Shown here: one piece after another, positions 38,686 through 47,526 of the stretch
How the letters are laid out: every line of letters begins with the position of its first letter
Numbering within the stretch: position 1 is the stretch's first letter
Origin: Dyella terrae
GTDB lineage: Bacteria; Pseudomonadota; Gammaproteobacteria; Xanthomonadales; Rhodanobacteraceae
Reading direction: 5' to 3'
Length of the DNA stretch: 64,000 nt
Assembly: GCF_022394535.1 (NCBI RefSeq)
Contig: NZ_CP089414.1
Location: 5,208,001 to 5,272,000, forward strand
Translations under genes and position numbers: made by a program
Notes under the pieces: generated by a model
Databases searched by the model: none
Told to the model about the DNA's origin: nothing
What the model saw: the letters and a program-made list of their open reading frames with translations, nothing else

Positions 38686-40206
38686 ATGCGTCCACGGCTT
38701 TGCCAAGCGACACCGACGTCTTACCGCCTACGCCTTCTTTGCTCGTTGCTCGCCGGTTCCTGCGTTGCATCGTTTGCGCCCACCGCCTTCGCTCAAGCCA
38801 GCGCGTCGTCCGATGACCTGAAGGCGCAGGTCGCGCAAATGCGCCAACAGATGGAAGCCCAGCAACAGGTGATGCAGAAGATGCAGCAACGCCTGGCCGA
38901 GCTGGAAGCGAAGGAATCCGCACAGGAGACGGTGTCGCAGGCGGCCCCTGCGGTGCCCGTTGCACCCGTCACGCCAGCCCCGTCGCAGGCGTCTGCCGCG
39001 CCACTGGTGGCGTCCGCGTCTGTACCCGAGCCGTCCAAGCCACCGCCGTACCGACCACCTTCGGCACCCGCCGGTGTCACTGAGCCCTTGCCGGAGGGCT
39101 ACGTCAGGCTGGGCGATACCGGCAACTTGCTGAAGCTCGATCTGGTGGCGCAGCTCGACACGATGATCGACAACACCTACATGGGCTCGTCCGACCTGTT
39201 CGTACCTTCGTCCATTCCTGTGCGTGGACAACCCTTTTACGGCAGCGGATGGCGCACCAATCTCAGTGCGAGGCAAAGCATCTTCCGCATGGATTTCCGC
39301 CGCGATACCGACTACGGCACGCTCAAGGTCGTCTACAAGAACAACTTCTTTGGCAGCGGCACCGGCGACATGCCGTACAACATGCAGTTCTTCTACGGCG
39401 AGCTGGATAACAGGTATTACACACTGCTCGCCGGCTACAACATCTCCGCGTTCACTGATATCGACGTGTTTCCTAACACGCTCGACTACGAAGGCCCTAA
39501 TTCCTTCACGTTCAAGTACGGGCCGCAGATTCGCTTCTCGCCGGTGCTCTACCGCTCGGGTGACAGCAAGCTCACCTTGCCGCTATCGATGGAAAAGCCG
39601 AACGCGGACATCACCAAAGTCGGCAACTACTCGCCGTATTCGCGCCTGGCCGACTTCACCCTGGGCCTGCGCTGGGAAACGCCGGACTGGCACATCCAGT
39701 GGGCCAATCTGTTTCGCGACCTGGGCATGCAGGATTCGACCAACGGCCATACCCAGCGCACCACCGCCTTTGCCACACAGTTGACGGGCAGCACCAAGGT
39801 TTTCGATTTGGATAGTGCGCAAGGCTGGTTCAGTAATGGCCATGGCTACGCCAATTTCCTGCAGGACATCTCCGGCCTCGGGCTGGATGCGGCATTCACC
39901 AACAACGGTACGCTGAGCGCCATTCGCGCACGCGGCTGGGGCGTGGGCTACACACACGGCTGGACGGAAACCCTCAGTTCCAGCGCATCCTACGGTTACC
40001 TGCGCATCAGCCCCACGGCTGACATGTTGATCGATCGCGAGCTGCCCAAGAGCACCAAGTTCGCCTCCCTCAACCTCGCTTGGCAATTCAGCCAGCGCGC
40101 GATGCTCGGCATCGAATACCTGTGGGGGCAGAACATCTCGCTCGAAGACATGCGCGGGCAAGGGCAGCGCGTCCAGACGACGTTGCGTTACGACCTCAAC
40201 CCATGA
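38686..40206 (+). CDS. DcaP-like outer-membrane porin
   Basis: 506 residues. A signal peptide is followed by a periplasmic coiled-coil (DDLKAQVAQMRQQMEAQQQVMQKMQQRLAELEAKE, about residues 45-80), a Pro/Ala-rich linker and a C-terminal beta-barrel. This layout and the start of the barrel (LKLDLVAQLDTMIDNTYMG...FVPSSIPVRGQPFYG) match the DcaP trimeric porins, which take up dicarboxylates and other small anions. The start at 38686 has AGGAG upstream. It probably feeds the APC permease gene 55 bases downstream. Confidence 0.82.
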   Translation: MRPRLCQATPTSYRLRLLCSLLAGSCVASFAPTAFAQASASSDDLKAQVAQMRQQMEAQQQVMQKMQQRLAELEAKESAQETVSQAAPAVPVAPVTPAPSQASAAPLVASASVPEPSKPPPYRPPSAPAGVTEPLPEGYVRLGDTGNLLKLDLVAQLDTMIDNTYMGSSDLFVPSSIPVRGQPFYGSGWRTNLSARQSIFRMDFRRDTDYGTLKVVYKNNFFGSGTGDMPYNMQFFYGELDNRYYTLLAGYNISAFTDIDVFPNTLDYEGPNSFTFKYGPQIRFSPVLYRSGDSKLTLPLSMEKPNADITKVGNYSPYSRLADFTLGLRWETPDWHIQWANLFRDLGMQDSTNGHTQRTTAFATQLTGSTKVFDLDSAQGWFSNGHGYANFLQDISGLGLDAAFTNNGTLSAIRARGWGVGYTHGWTETLSSSASYGYLRISPTADMLIDRELPKSTKFASLNLAWQFSQRAMLGIEYLWGQNISLEDMRGQGQRVQTTLRYDLNP

Positions 40207-40261
40207 TGTGCACGCGCGCCGAAGGCCGCACACGGTTAGCCACCGTCACGCGGGAGACAGC

Positions 40262-41605
40262 ATGGCCGCACAACCCGTAAAAAAGATGGGCCTATTGGCC
40301 GCCTCCTCGCTGGTGGTGGCCAACATGGTGGGCACCGGGCTGTTCCTGCTGCCGTCGAGCATGGCCGGCGTGGGCAGCATTTCCCTGCTCGGCTGGATCG
40401 CCGCTGCCATCGGCGCCAGTGCGCTGGGCTTGGTGTTCGCGCACCTGGGCATGGTCGAACCGCAGGCGGGTGGGCCCTATGCGTATGCGCGCGACCACCT
40501 GGGGCCGTTCGCCGCCTTCCAGACCAACTTCCTTTACTGGGGCGCCAACGTGATCGGCAACGTGGCCATCGCCGTTTCCGTGACCGGATATCTCGCGGTG
40601 TTCTTTCCCGTGCTCAAGAGTCCATGGTTCGCCAATGCGAGCACGGCAGGCATCATCTGGCTGTTTATCTGGCTCAACACGCGCGGCGCCAATGTAGTGG
40701 GGCACTTCACCACGATCAGCACGATGGCGGGCATTCTGCCCATTGCATTCGTGGGTCTGCTCGGCTGGTTCTGGTTTCGTGCGGATGTATTTCAGGCCGG
40801 CTGGAACCCCGGCGGCCTCTCCACATTCGATGCCATCGACCGCAGCGTATCCATCGCGCTGTGGGCGTTTCTTGGCGTGGAGAGCGCAGCCGTGTCGGCT
40901 GGCGTTATCGAGAACCCCAAGCGCAACGTACCGCTTGCCACCGTGATCGGATTGGTGGTGTCCACGGTGATCTACATTGCCTGCTGCACCGTAATGATGG
41001 GGCTGTTGCCCAACGACGCGCTGCGCGTCTCCGGTGCCCCCTTTGCCGACGCCGCCCGAGTGATGCTGGGCAACTGGGCGGCCATCGTCATCTCGCTGGC
41101 GGCCATCCTCAAGGCAGCGGGCGCGTTGGTGGGGTGGATACTCATCGTGGCGCAATCCGCACAGGCCGCCGCGCAAGACGGCATGTTCGCCACCACGTTT
41201 GCGGTCACCAACCGATATGGCATGCCGACGCGCAACCTGGTGATCACCGGCGTGCTGATGTCACTGCTGCTGGTGCTCACCACCTCGCCCGACATCGCCA
41301 CGCAGTTCGCCACCATCACCAATGCCACCGTCGTGCTGATGGCGTTGCCGTACATCTATTCCGTGGTGGCGATGTGGCGGCTCAACCGGACACTGGGGCT
41401 TACGTCTGCCCGTCGGAATTTCCTGGTGGTCGTCGGTTTGCTGGCCTGCGCGTACTGCGTAGGTGTGGTGCTAGGGCAGTCCGCCGAACTCAACCGCAAG
41501 GCGCTGGTGGTGTTGCTGGTGTCCACGCCGCTGTTTGCGCTGGTGAAGATGCAGGCCGTGCTGAAGCCTCGCATTCGCCAGCCCCGGGTTCGTCACGACG
41601 CCTGA
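40262..41605 (+). CDS. APC superfamily amino-acid/polyamine permease (AdiC/PotE type)
   Basis: 447 residues, 12 membrane helices. Helix 1 has VVANMVGTGLFLLPSSMAG, the substrate-binding G-x-G type motif, and GGPYAYARDHLGPFAAFQTNFLYW and FLGVESAAVSAGVIENPKRNVPLAT are typical of the AdiC/PotE/CadB branch. It exchanges basic amino acids or polyamines; the exact substrate is not predictable. GGGAGA precedes the ATG. Likely operon with the DcaP-like porin. Confidence 0.88.
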   Translation: MAAQPVKKMGLLAASSLVVANMVGTGLFLLPSSMAGVGSISLLGWIAAAIGASALGLVFAHLGMVEPQAGGPYAYARDHLGPFAAFQTNFLYWGANVIGNVAIAVSVTGYLAVFFPVLKSPWFANASTAGIIWLFIWLNTRGANVVGHFTTISTMAGILPIAFVGLLGWFWFRADVFQAGWNPGGLSTFDAIDRSVSIALWAFLGVESAAVSAGVIENPKRNVPLATVIGLVVSTVIYIACCTVMMGLLPNDALRVSGAPFADAARVMLGNWAAIVISLAAILKAAGALVGWILIVAQSAQAAAQDGMFATTFAVTNRYGMPTRNLVITGVLMSLLLVLTTSPDIATQFATITNATVVLMALPYIYSVVAMWRLNRTLGLTSARRNFLVVVGLLACAYCVGVVLGQSAELNRKALVVLLVSTPLFALVKMQAVLKPRIRQPRVRHDA

Positions 41606-41910
41606 TTTCGGTCAGCACATTAGCGCCAGAAAATGCTGCTTCGCAGCAATTTCTGCGGGCAGGGCGATATTGCGAGTCGATGGATCTCGCGATTCGCGGC
41701 GCAGGTCCTTGATCCCGGTTAGGACAATGCCTATGTCGCGGCGCGGAAGCGTCGTAAATTCATGCGGTTACAGCCATGACCTTTGCCATGCGATGGCGGC
41801 AGCCCGTCCTCAATAAGCTAACGCGTGAGCATTTTCAGCACGTCATGCCGCCGGCCAAGCCCCTTCGCCGGCGTTTCCCCCATGGCGCAGCGGATGAAAA
41901 GGAGTTCCTC
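41606..41910. other. 305-base intergenic region with a terminator-like hairpin
   Basis: A 13-bp stem with one mismatch (41627-41655, CAGAAAATGCTGC / GCAGCAATTTCTG, TTC loop) follows the permease. The rest should hold the promoter of the next gene; nothing else was recognised. Confidence 0.5.
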
Positions 41911-42234
41911 ATGGCTGTACTCGTCGGGATCTATTTGATTCAGGGCGACGCCTTTGACGTCGTGCGCGATGGAAAAACGTCCTGGACCGGGACGTGGACG
42001 CTCTTTCGTTCCCCAAGTGTCAACCGCACCCAGTGGGAGTCCCTGACCGGTGGTGAGACATCGACGTCGTTCACGACGCCGGTGCTGGCTGCGCTTGCCG
42101 GTGAAGACGACGGCGTGTCCTTCGCACGCATGCTGCAAGGCGACGACGGGCTGGAACCCATGACGTGGGAGGACGTGCCGGCAGTGGTCGCCAACTTCCT
42201 CCGACGAGCCTGCGTTGGTGCTAGCAGGTACTGA
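41911..42234 (+). CDS. Hypothetical protein
   Basis: 107 residues beginning MAVLVGIYLIQGDAFDVVRDGKTSWTGTWTLFRSP. No family recognised; predicted soluble alpha/beta. The start is supported by a strong ribosome site (AAAGGAG, 7 bases upstream). Upstream in-frame codons are not needed. Confidence 0.65.
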   Translation: MAVLVGIYLIQGDAFDVVRDGKTSWTGTWTLFRSPSVNRTQWESLTGGETSTSFTTPVLAALAGEDDGVSFARMLQGDDGLEPMTWEDVPAVVANFLRRACVGASRY

Positions 42235-42341
42235 CGAACAGCTCGTAGCCGTGACGTGCGCGCGAGCGTCACGGTTGACGCAGGTAGCATAGTGTCCGCT
42301 CACGGCGGTGTGCCGGCACACAGGAAGGCAATGGGTCGACC

Positions 42342-42860
42342 ATGGCGCGTACCCTGCTAGCGCTGCTGGTGCCGGAGGCCGAGCCGGTCGTCGGCAGCTT
42401 TCGCGAGCTGTATGACCCCTCCGCACGCCGCGGGCTTGGCGCGCACATCACGCTCATCTATCCCTTTATCGACAGCGAGCTGCTGACGCCCGGTCTACTC
42501 GCCCGCGTGCGTGATGTGGCCGCCGAATTGCCTGCGCCCATGTTTCGCCTCGGGGAGGTACGCACGTTTCCGTCCGTGGTGTGGTTGGCCCCCGAACCCG
42601 CCAAGCCCCTCGTGCACATGGCCACGGCACTCGAACGCGCATTCCCCGACCACCCGAAGGGCGGCGGCGCCTTTCCTGATTTCGTACCTCATCTTTCCGT
42701 CGCCCGGAACGTGCAGCAAGAGAAGACCGCCGTGATCAACGAGCTTCAGGCGCGTCTTGCGGATCACGGGCCGATCTATGGTTGGTGCGAATCCCTATCG
42801 CTGCTGGTGAGCGAAAACCGGCGCTGGCGAGAATGGGCGAGTTACCCGTTTCTGTACTGA
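42342..42860 (+). CDS. 2'-5' RNA ligase family protein (2H phosphoesterase)
   Basis: 172 residues. Two H-x-T/S motifs mark the 2H phosphoesterase fold: HITL (about residue 35) and HLSV (about residue 118), with FPDFVPHLSVARN in the second. Members act on 2',3'-cyclic phosphates or 2'-5' bonds of RNA; the natural substrate is often unknown. Single domain of normal size. Confidence 0.85.
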   Translation: MARTLLALLVPEAEPVVGSFRELYDPSARRGLGAHITLIYPFIDSELLTPGLLARVRDVAAELPAPMFRLGEVRTFPSVVWLAPEPAKPLVHMATALERAFPDHPKGGGAFPDFVPHLSVARNVQQEKTAVINELQARLADHGPIYGWCESLSLLVSENRRWREWASYPFLY

Positions 42861-42887
42861 CCGCATCACCACTTCTCAGGAGAATCC

Positions 42888-43142
42888 ATGGTCAACCCAC
42901 CCGCGGACGCCGACATCATCCAGGACGCCTACGCAGATCGCCTGAAAGCGCTGTTCGACAACTATGTGGACGTGGCGCCATCCGACCCGGATGGCGCGAA
43001 GGCCAAGTTCGTTACTGGCGTGACCTTTCTGCGCAACGTGCGCTCGGCAGCCCTGCAAGCGTTGCCAACAGACAGCACGCCCGCGAATGCGATGAGCGCA
43101 CAGGCCATCACCGGCGAGGCAACGCCAAAGACGACGTCATAG
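42888..43142 (+). CDS. Hypothetical small protein
   Basis: 84 residues, acidic helical N-terminal half (DADIIQDAYADRLKALFDNYVDV) and a Thr/Ala/Pro-rich tail. No family recognised. The ribosome site AGGAGAATCC precedes the ATG and the gene follows the 2H phosphoesterase by 27 bases, so it is probably co-transcribed. Confidence 0.6.
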   Translation: MVNPPADADIIQDAYADRLKALFDNYVDVAPSDPDGAKAKFVTGVTFLRNVRSAALQALPTDSTPANAMSAQAITGEATPKTTS

Positions 43143-43373
43143 CGCAGGGCAGAGCCTGCACGGCGCGCGTCATCGGCTGCGCACGCAAGAACAGCGGATG
43201 GCCCGTAACCATCCAGGTGTGGCGCATCGTGACGCTGATGCCGCGCGATGCGGCGGCTTTTCTGTACGTGCGGGCATCCCATTCCCTTAACTGCAATGGG
43301 TCTGATAGCGTGCCGCCCAAACAAAGCGCGCACCTATCGTGCAAACGGACTCGAACCTGGCGAGCACGCGGCC

Positions 43374-43829
43374 ATGACAGACGACTATCTGCAGAGTGTT
43401 TTTGACGCCTTCGATGCCGCCGCAAAAGCGGCGAGTGAGCAGGGCAACAAATGGCTACTCATCGACTGCGTGCACGAGCACCTGGATGACCTGGGCATCT
43501 TCGACTACCACGACGTGCTCGCGCGCATCCTCCACTTGGTGGAGCGCTATCCATTGTTGGATATGGGTGGGCCAGGGCCCTTTGGCACCTTTATCGAAGG
43601 CCAGCCGTTCAAGGCCTACACACCCCAGTTGCTCGCCTCTCTGCAGCGACAGCCGAGCACCACGGTACTCGGCTGGCTGGATCGCACCATGGGCGATGAA
43701 GACTTCCAGAACGGCTACGGCCCTAACCCCGTGTCACGCGAGCACTTCCATGCTGTGCTTGCCTTGATCATCCACGATCCACGCGTGGACACGGGGTGCC
43801 GTGACTTTGCCCGGCTTTGCCTTGGCTGA
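43374..43829 (+). CDS. Hypothetical protein
   Basis: 151 residues, mostly helical and acidic: MTDDYLQSVFDAFDAAAKAASEQGNKWLLIDCVHEHLDDLG, then HDVLARILHLVERYPLLDMGGPGP. No signal or membrane helix. The size and composition resemble stand-alone immunity proteins of polymorphic toxins, but no toxin lies next to it, so this is only a thought. Confidence 0.6.
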   Translation: MTDDYLQSVFDAFDAAAKAASEQGNKWLLIDCVHEHLDDLGIFDYHDVLARILHLVERYPLLDMGGPGPFGTFIEGQPFKAYTPQLLASLQRQPSTTVLGWLDRTMGDEDFQNGYGPNPVSREHFHAVLALIIHDPRVDTGCRDFARLCLG

Positions 43830-43918
43830 TCCCGCCAAGGCCACTGACACCTGCAACGCAGGTAACGACAGCCATCCAATGGCACACCAGTGAGCGGGCA
43901 GAGTCGCGCAGGTCATCC

Positions 43919-44320
43919 TTACCAGCGCATGCCTTCGAACAGATTCCAGCCCGTGTCGCCGCGACGCTCCTTCAGGAAGTAAGCGTAGTTCGCCGTCAGA
44001 CCAAACAGAAACGCCAGCGCAAAGCCCACACCGCGACTGAGGATGTCGCCCATGCTGCCCGGTAAAAAGGCCGTTACCACACCCACGGCAATCGCGATGC
44101 CAAAGCCCGTCAGCGCCTTGCGCCACATGCCGACCACCAGAAAATAGAACGGCCCAAACAACCACGCCAGCCAGTTGAAGTTGATCTTCCTGCGCTGACC
44201 GTACGGCAGCGCCTTCAACGCTTCCTTGAAGCCAGGGCTATTGGGCGCGCCATGCTGCTCGAAGAAGGCAAACCGATCCTGCCATTTCTGCGGGTAGGTT
44301 GTTGTGCTGGTCGCATCCAT
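43919..44320 (-). CDS. DUF2628 domain-containing membrane protein
   Basis: 133 residues with three hydrophobic segments. KINFNWLAWLFGPFYFLVVGMWRKAL is the DUF2628 hallmark (aromatic F-GPF-Y motif before a basic turn). Function unknown. The start at 44320 has AGGA upstream; an ATG at 44338 is also in frame. Confidence 0.82.
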   Translation of the reverse strand: MDATSTTTYPQKWQDRFAFFEQHGAPNSPGFKEALKALPYGQRRKINFNWLAWLFGPFYFLVVGMWRKALTGFGIAIAVGVVTAFLPGSMGDILSRGVGFALAFLFGLTANYAYFLKERRGDTGWNLFEGMRW

Positions 44321-44761
44321 AAAAAGTCCTATCGACATGAAGTAAGAGGTTGAGCGGCATCGCCCGCCGTCACGGATTTAAGAATCGTCCGAGTGGCGCA
44401 ACTATCGGTGGATGACGGCGAGCGGGCTAGCCGACGCCGCCCATCCGAAGTGTGGTGCTCGACCCATATGGATGTAGGAACTCCCCTACATCAGGGCGAT
44501 GATTGGCAGATGACGTGGCTGCGCTGGTGGGGAATCGCTTCGCAGCAATGCTGCGCCGTCATGGGGAGGGTTATGACAGTGGGTGTGTTTTAGGCTTCAG
44601 CGGCTTCGCTATAGGTGTCGTGTCGTTGCGCAACACGGCAAAGCAATGCAGACATCAAAGCCGGCCCGATCTTCATCAGAACGGCCCGTAAACCGTCCGA
44701 GAAATCGCGGATGGTCCAGGGCCGACCGTCGGCGGCATTCGCCGCCGACGGTGGAGACACT
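44321..44761. other. 441-base intergenic region at the left edge of the accessory island
   Basis: No gene supported. It contains a perfect 12-bp hairpin (44725-44752, ACCGTCGGCGGC / GCCGCCGACGGT, ATTC loop), placed 9 bases after the stop of the minus-strand exported protein, so it is probably that gene's terminator. Confidence 0.5.
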
Positions 44762-45247
44762 TTAGTCGTCGAAAAGCGTACTGATGATTGGTGCAACGGA
44801 CGGGTGTCGAGCTGTGACGGTCAATGTTGGCGACGATGAGCCATCGCTGTCCTGGTCACCATCGTAGTGCGCGTAGAAGCTGACAGTTGACGTCGTGCCC
44901 TTCGGAAATGTGTAGGCGAACGATACGATCGAGTTCGGCGCATGACACACGCGGTTGAACGACGGATCTGATATCAGCTTGCAAGACACTCCGGTGGAGT
45001 TCGGAACGACAGGAACAGCTTGGCCAATGCTCGATCCAGCTCCATATAACTTCATCAGTCCGGGTGGGACTGAGCCGGGGCCGTCCCAAACGATATGGCT
45101 TCCCGTGAGCGTGGCTTGAACGACAACTTGCTTGCCCGGGATGGCTAGACCCTTGATCGACAGAGTTGTCGACGTGCCTGCGAAGGCGGGAGCAGTGACG
45201 AAAGCCAACGCTAGAAGGCCAATAGAGCCGTATGCGCGTAGCTTCAT
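44762..45247 (-). CDS. Small exported protein, unknown
   Basis: 161 residues with a signal peptide (MKLRAYGSIGLLALAFVTAPAFA-GTS). The mature part is Ser/Thr-rich and beta-like with two Cys (SCKL, RVCH) that may form a disulphide. No family recognised. A good ribosome site (AGGAGG-type, reverse strand 45249-45254) precedes the ATG. Tandem with another small exported protein upstream (42 bases). Confidence 0.7.
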   Translation of the reverse strand: MKLRAYGSIGLLALAFVTAPAFAGTSTTLSIKGLAIPGKQVVVQATLTGSHIVWDGPGSVPPGLMKLYGAGSSIGQAVPVVPNSTGVSCKLISDPSFNRVCHAPNSIVSFAYTFPKGTTSTVSFYAHYDGDQDSDGSSSPTLTVTARHPSVAPIISTLFDD

Positions 45248-45289
45248 GAATCCTCCTTAATCCGTGCGATTGATGTGCGGCGCCAAGGA

Positions 45290-45643
45290 TTAAGGATTGA
45301 TCGCCAAGCCGATAATCAACGGACGACCGCTTGAGCCGCACGTTGTATTGCTCACGACGATGGATACATTCTGCCCAGAAGACACCGCAGTTAGCGTCGT
45401 GGCGAGGATTGTCTTGTAGCCGCCATTGGTTGAGCCCAGCTCGTACAGGTCTGACGAGGGGCAGTTTGCCGGGTTGGTCGCTGTCGAGCCGTTGCCTATG
45501 CTGAACTGGTCACTGGCCCAGCCACTATTGAAGACCCGGATCGTGGTCGGCCCCACTTGGGTTTGCGCAGCGGCGGTAGCAGAGAAGAGGCTTGAGGCGG
45601 CAAGACACACGCCAAGCGACGCAATCATGAAGCGTGACTTCAT
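45290..45643 (-). CDS. Small exported protein, unknown
   Basis: 117 residues with a signal peptide ending near ATAAAQ-TQV. The mature part is beta-rich with two Cys (PANCPSSD, NTTCGSSG). No family recognised. AAGGAG lies upstream of the start. Probably co-transcribed with the 161-residue exported protein downstream, suggesting a joint extracellular role. Confidence 0.7.
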   Translation of the reverse strand: MKSRFMIASLGVCLAASSLFSATAAAQTQVGPTTIRVFNSGWASDQFSIGNGSTATNPANCPSSDLYELGSTNGGYKTILATTLTAVSSGQNVSIVVSNTTCGSSGRPLIIGLAINP

Positions 45644-45949
45644 AGGTTATCTCCTTGCTTAAGTAGACGCTCGTCATTGAGCATAAGCAAAGTGCATGAG
45701 CTTGCCGCGCTAGGCAATATGGATAGAGGGAGTATTTCGCAGGAGGTATCAGTCAGCCCATTAGATGAGATGCACGTCGCATTCGTGCGCCGCGCTCTGT
45801 GCTTGGGCCTATGTATATTCGCGCAGTGAAAACGGGGCAGAGTGGAGTACCCCTGATTTCTCTGACCCCTATTTTGGTACTTCTGGACTCATGCCATCTG
45901 CGAGGAGTCTTTGTCGCCCGCAACCTGGAAACTTCACGAAGTCATGGAG
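45644..45949. other. 306-base intergenic region
   Basis: Promoter region of the exported pair. A segment near 45838-45872 reads, on the minus strand, AGGGGTCAGAGAAAT and similar, reminiscent of the ends of REP elements linked to REP-associated transposases, but no transposase is present. Nothing else recognised. Confidence 0.4.
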
Positions 45950-46783
45950 CTAACTGCCGAAGCGTGAGACGAGGTAATTCAAGAACGTGCTGCAGGTGAT
46001 GAGCATGTAGCGCGCATCGGCTTCTGTCACTTCGACATTGTCGTCGAGCATTGCATGCCGGATGCCGTCCTCGCCGTTGGTATAGCTGTAGAGCTTGATG
46101 AAGCCCTGTTTCAGCACGGCGTGGAGTTGATGTTTCTTCTCGAGCTCTGCCAGGGCTGGTGCTAAGTCGTCTTTTCCGGTGAGCATACGTGCCACGCTCT
46201 CGACGGCCGAGATGGACTCCTTCACTACATTGCGATAGTCAGGTGCCTTTCGGTTGGCGTAGAGCTGGACCGCCTGCTGGATGTGCGCTGCTGCCGACTT
46301 AAACGGGCTGCCAGCAGCATCTTCGACGGACTGAAGCTGTTGTTCGTCGGTGATTTTGACGAACTGACCGCTAACGAGCCTGTATCCCGATCGCTCCCGT
46401 TCGAGGATGAACTTCAGATCCGACTCGACGTCAGCTCGTACGGCCATTCCTGTATCGAGTAAGAACTCGATCAGATCGAACACCTGATGCCAAGGAGCCG
46501 CCTTGTACCACTCCGACATGAACTCTCTGAGACCCAGGTTTGACCTCGGGGCTTCGGCCACAGGGCGCTTGAAGTAGTGCAACCACAACTGTCTGCCAAG
46601 TTGCGCGGATCGAGTCATGCTCGATGCTGAGTGTGGGTCGACCAAATGGTCAAATCGAGGATTGCCCCAGTAATGGAGATACAGGACGTTCCATAGGCCG
46701 TTCCTCAGGTCGTCGTCCATGCTATGGATCTGAATCAGATCCCGTGGTTTAACGAATCCATTGCGTTCGCTGAAGCGGGCCAT
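45950..46783 (-). CDS. AbiJ-NTD4 type abortive-infection protein
   Basis: 277 residues. The N-terminus ARFSERNGFVKPRDLIQIHSMDDDLRNGLWNVLYLHYW matches the AbiJ N-terminal domain 4. A C-terminal helical part (VKESISAVESVARMLTG, LHAVLKQGFIKLYSYTNGEDGIRHAML, YMLITCSTFLNYLV) is typical of these proteins and related to HEPN-like helices. Members are phage-defence candidates thought to act by growth arrest; activity here is inference. Start at 46783 with AGGGAAAA upstream. It sits at the outer edge of the Rhs locus. Confidence 0.8.
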   Translation of the reverse strand: MARFSERNGFVKPRDLIQIHSMDDDLRNGLWNVLYLHYWGNPRFDHLVDPHSASSMTRSAQLGRQLWLHYFKRPVAEAPRSNLGLREFMSEWYKAAPWHQVFDLIEFLLDTGMAVRADVESDLKFILERERSGYRLVSGQFVKITDEQQLQSVEDAAGSPFKSAAAHIQQAVQLYANRKAPDYRNVVKESISAVESVARMLTGKDDLAPALAELEKKHQLHAVLKQGFIKLYSYTNGEDGIRHAMLDDNVEVTEADARYMLITCSTFLNYLVSRFGS

Positions 46784-47083
46784 CCGATTTTCCCTGAAGT
46801 GCGGCATTGATACCCCCGCACTTTATCTGCCCCAGTCTGCACGGTCGAGTTCGTCCCCGAAAACCACCGTCCCTTCGAACCCGCACACAAGACGGGTTTT
46901 TCGTTGCTCGCAGGATTACCCATGTCGAATGCCCAGGCCGGCTGCAGCATCGCCGAGACCACGCTCAGCCAAGAAGGGTATTGGTGATTGGTGATTGGGG
47001 GAAACGGGGGTAGTCCAACCTGACCCCGTTCTTCTGCTTCTTCGGTGCCTTTTTTCCTGACATCCTTTTCACTGACCCTTTTC
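46784..47083. other. 300-base intergenic region between AbiJ-type gene and Rhs tip T1 immunity gene
   Basis: No convincing gene. Short open frames on both strands have no protein-like features. A segment near 47010-47040 (ACGGGGGTAGTCCAACCTGA) is REP-like. The inverted repeat that closes the other two cargo modules is absent here, so the outer end of the array is not marked. Confidence 0.4.
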
Positions 47084-47500
47084 TCACACATCTCGCGGCA
47101 TGAAAAAAGACTTCTCTTGTACGTCTAGATCTCGGCAAACACATACCAGTGCGCACCCGAAGGAAGGATTGATCCTCACGGCAATACATTTTTCCCTGAC
47201 TAGTCTTTCGAGAATTTGCGGAAGGAAGGCCTTGTCATTTGGTGCTACGCCATATGCCTCAGCAACATCGCCCACGTCCAATGTCGATGAAGATGTCACC
47301 GTTAAGCTAAGGATTGTGTTTCCCTCTCTGAAGTTGTCAGCCTTAAGCCGTTCAACTCCACTAAGTACAAGGCACATGGCTTGCCCGTCAGCTGTTTTTA
47401 AAGGGATCGAAACGCTGCGATCCCCATTTAGTAGCAAGCCCAGAACCAATGCGTCGTGGACGTTTGGGTAAACCACCGTTTCATCCTCGATGACTAACAT
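47084..47500 (-). CDS. Probable immunity protein for Rhs tip T1
   Basis: 138 residues, soluble, no family recognised: MLVIEDETVVYPNVHDALVLGLLLNGDRSVSIPLKT at the N-terminus, a small domain ending in NPSFGCALVCVCRDLDVQEKSF. It starts 26 bases after the stop of toxin tip T1 on the same strand, the standard place for a cognate immunity gene. Assignment is by position only. Confidence 0.6.
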   Translation of the reverse strand: MLVIEDETVVYPNVHDALVLGLLLNGDRSVSIPLKTADGQAMCLVLSGVERLKADNFREGNTILSLTVTSSSTLDVGDVAEAYGVAPNDKAFLPQILERLVREKCIAVRINPSFGCALVCVCRDLDVQEKSFFMPRDV

Positions 47501-47526
47501 TTTCCTATCCTCGAATAATCGATCAT

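Noticed and set aside
38422..38706. Possible minus-strand gene in the response regulator-porin gap
   Set aside because: No conserved features, no ribosome site, and it overlaps the porin start.
46801..47013. Short frames on both strands after the AbiJ-type gene
   Set aside because: No start with a ribosome site and no recognisable protein pattern; treated as repeat-like intergenic DNA.
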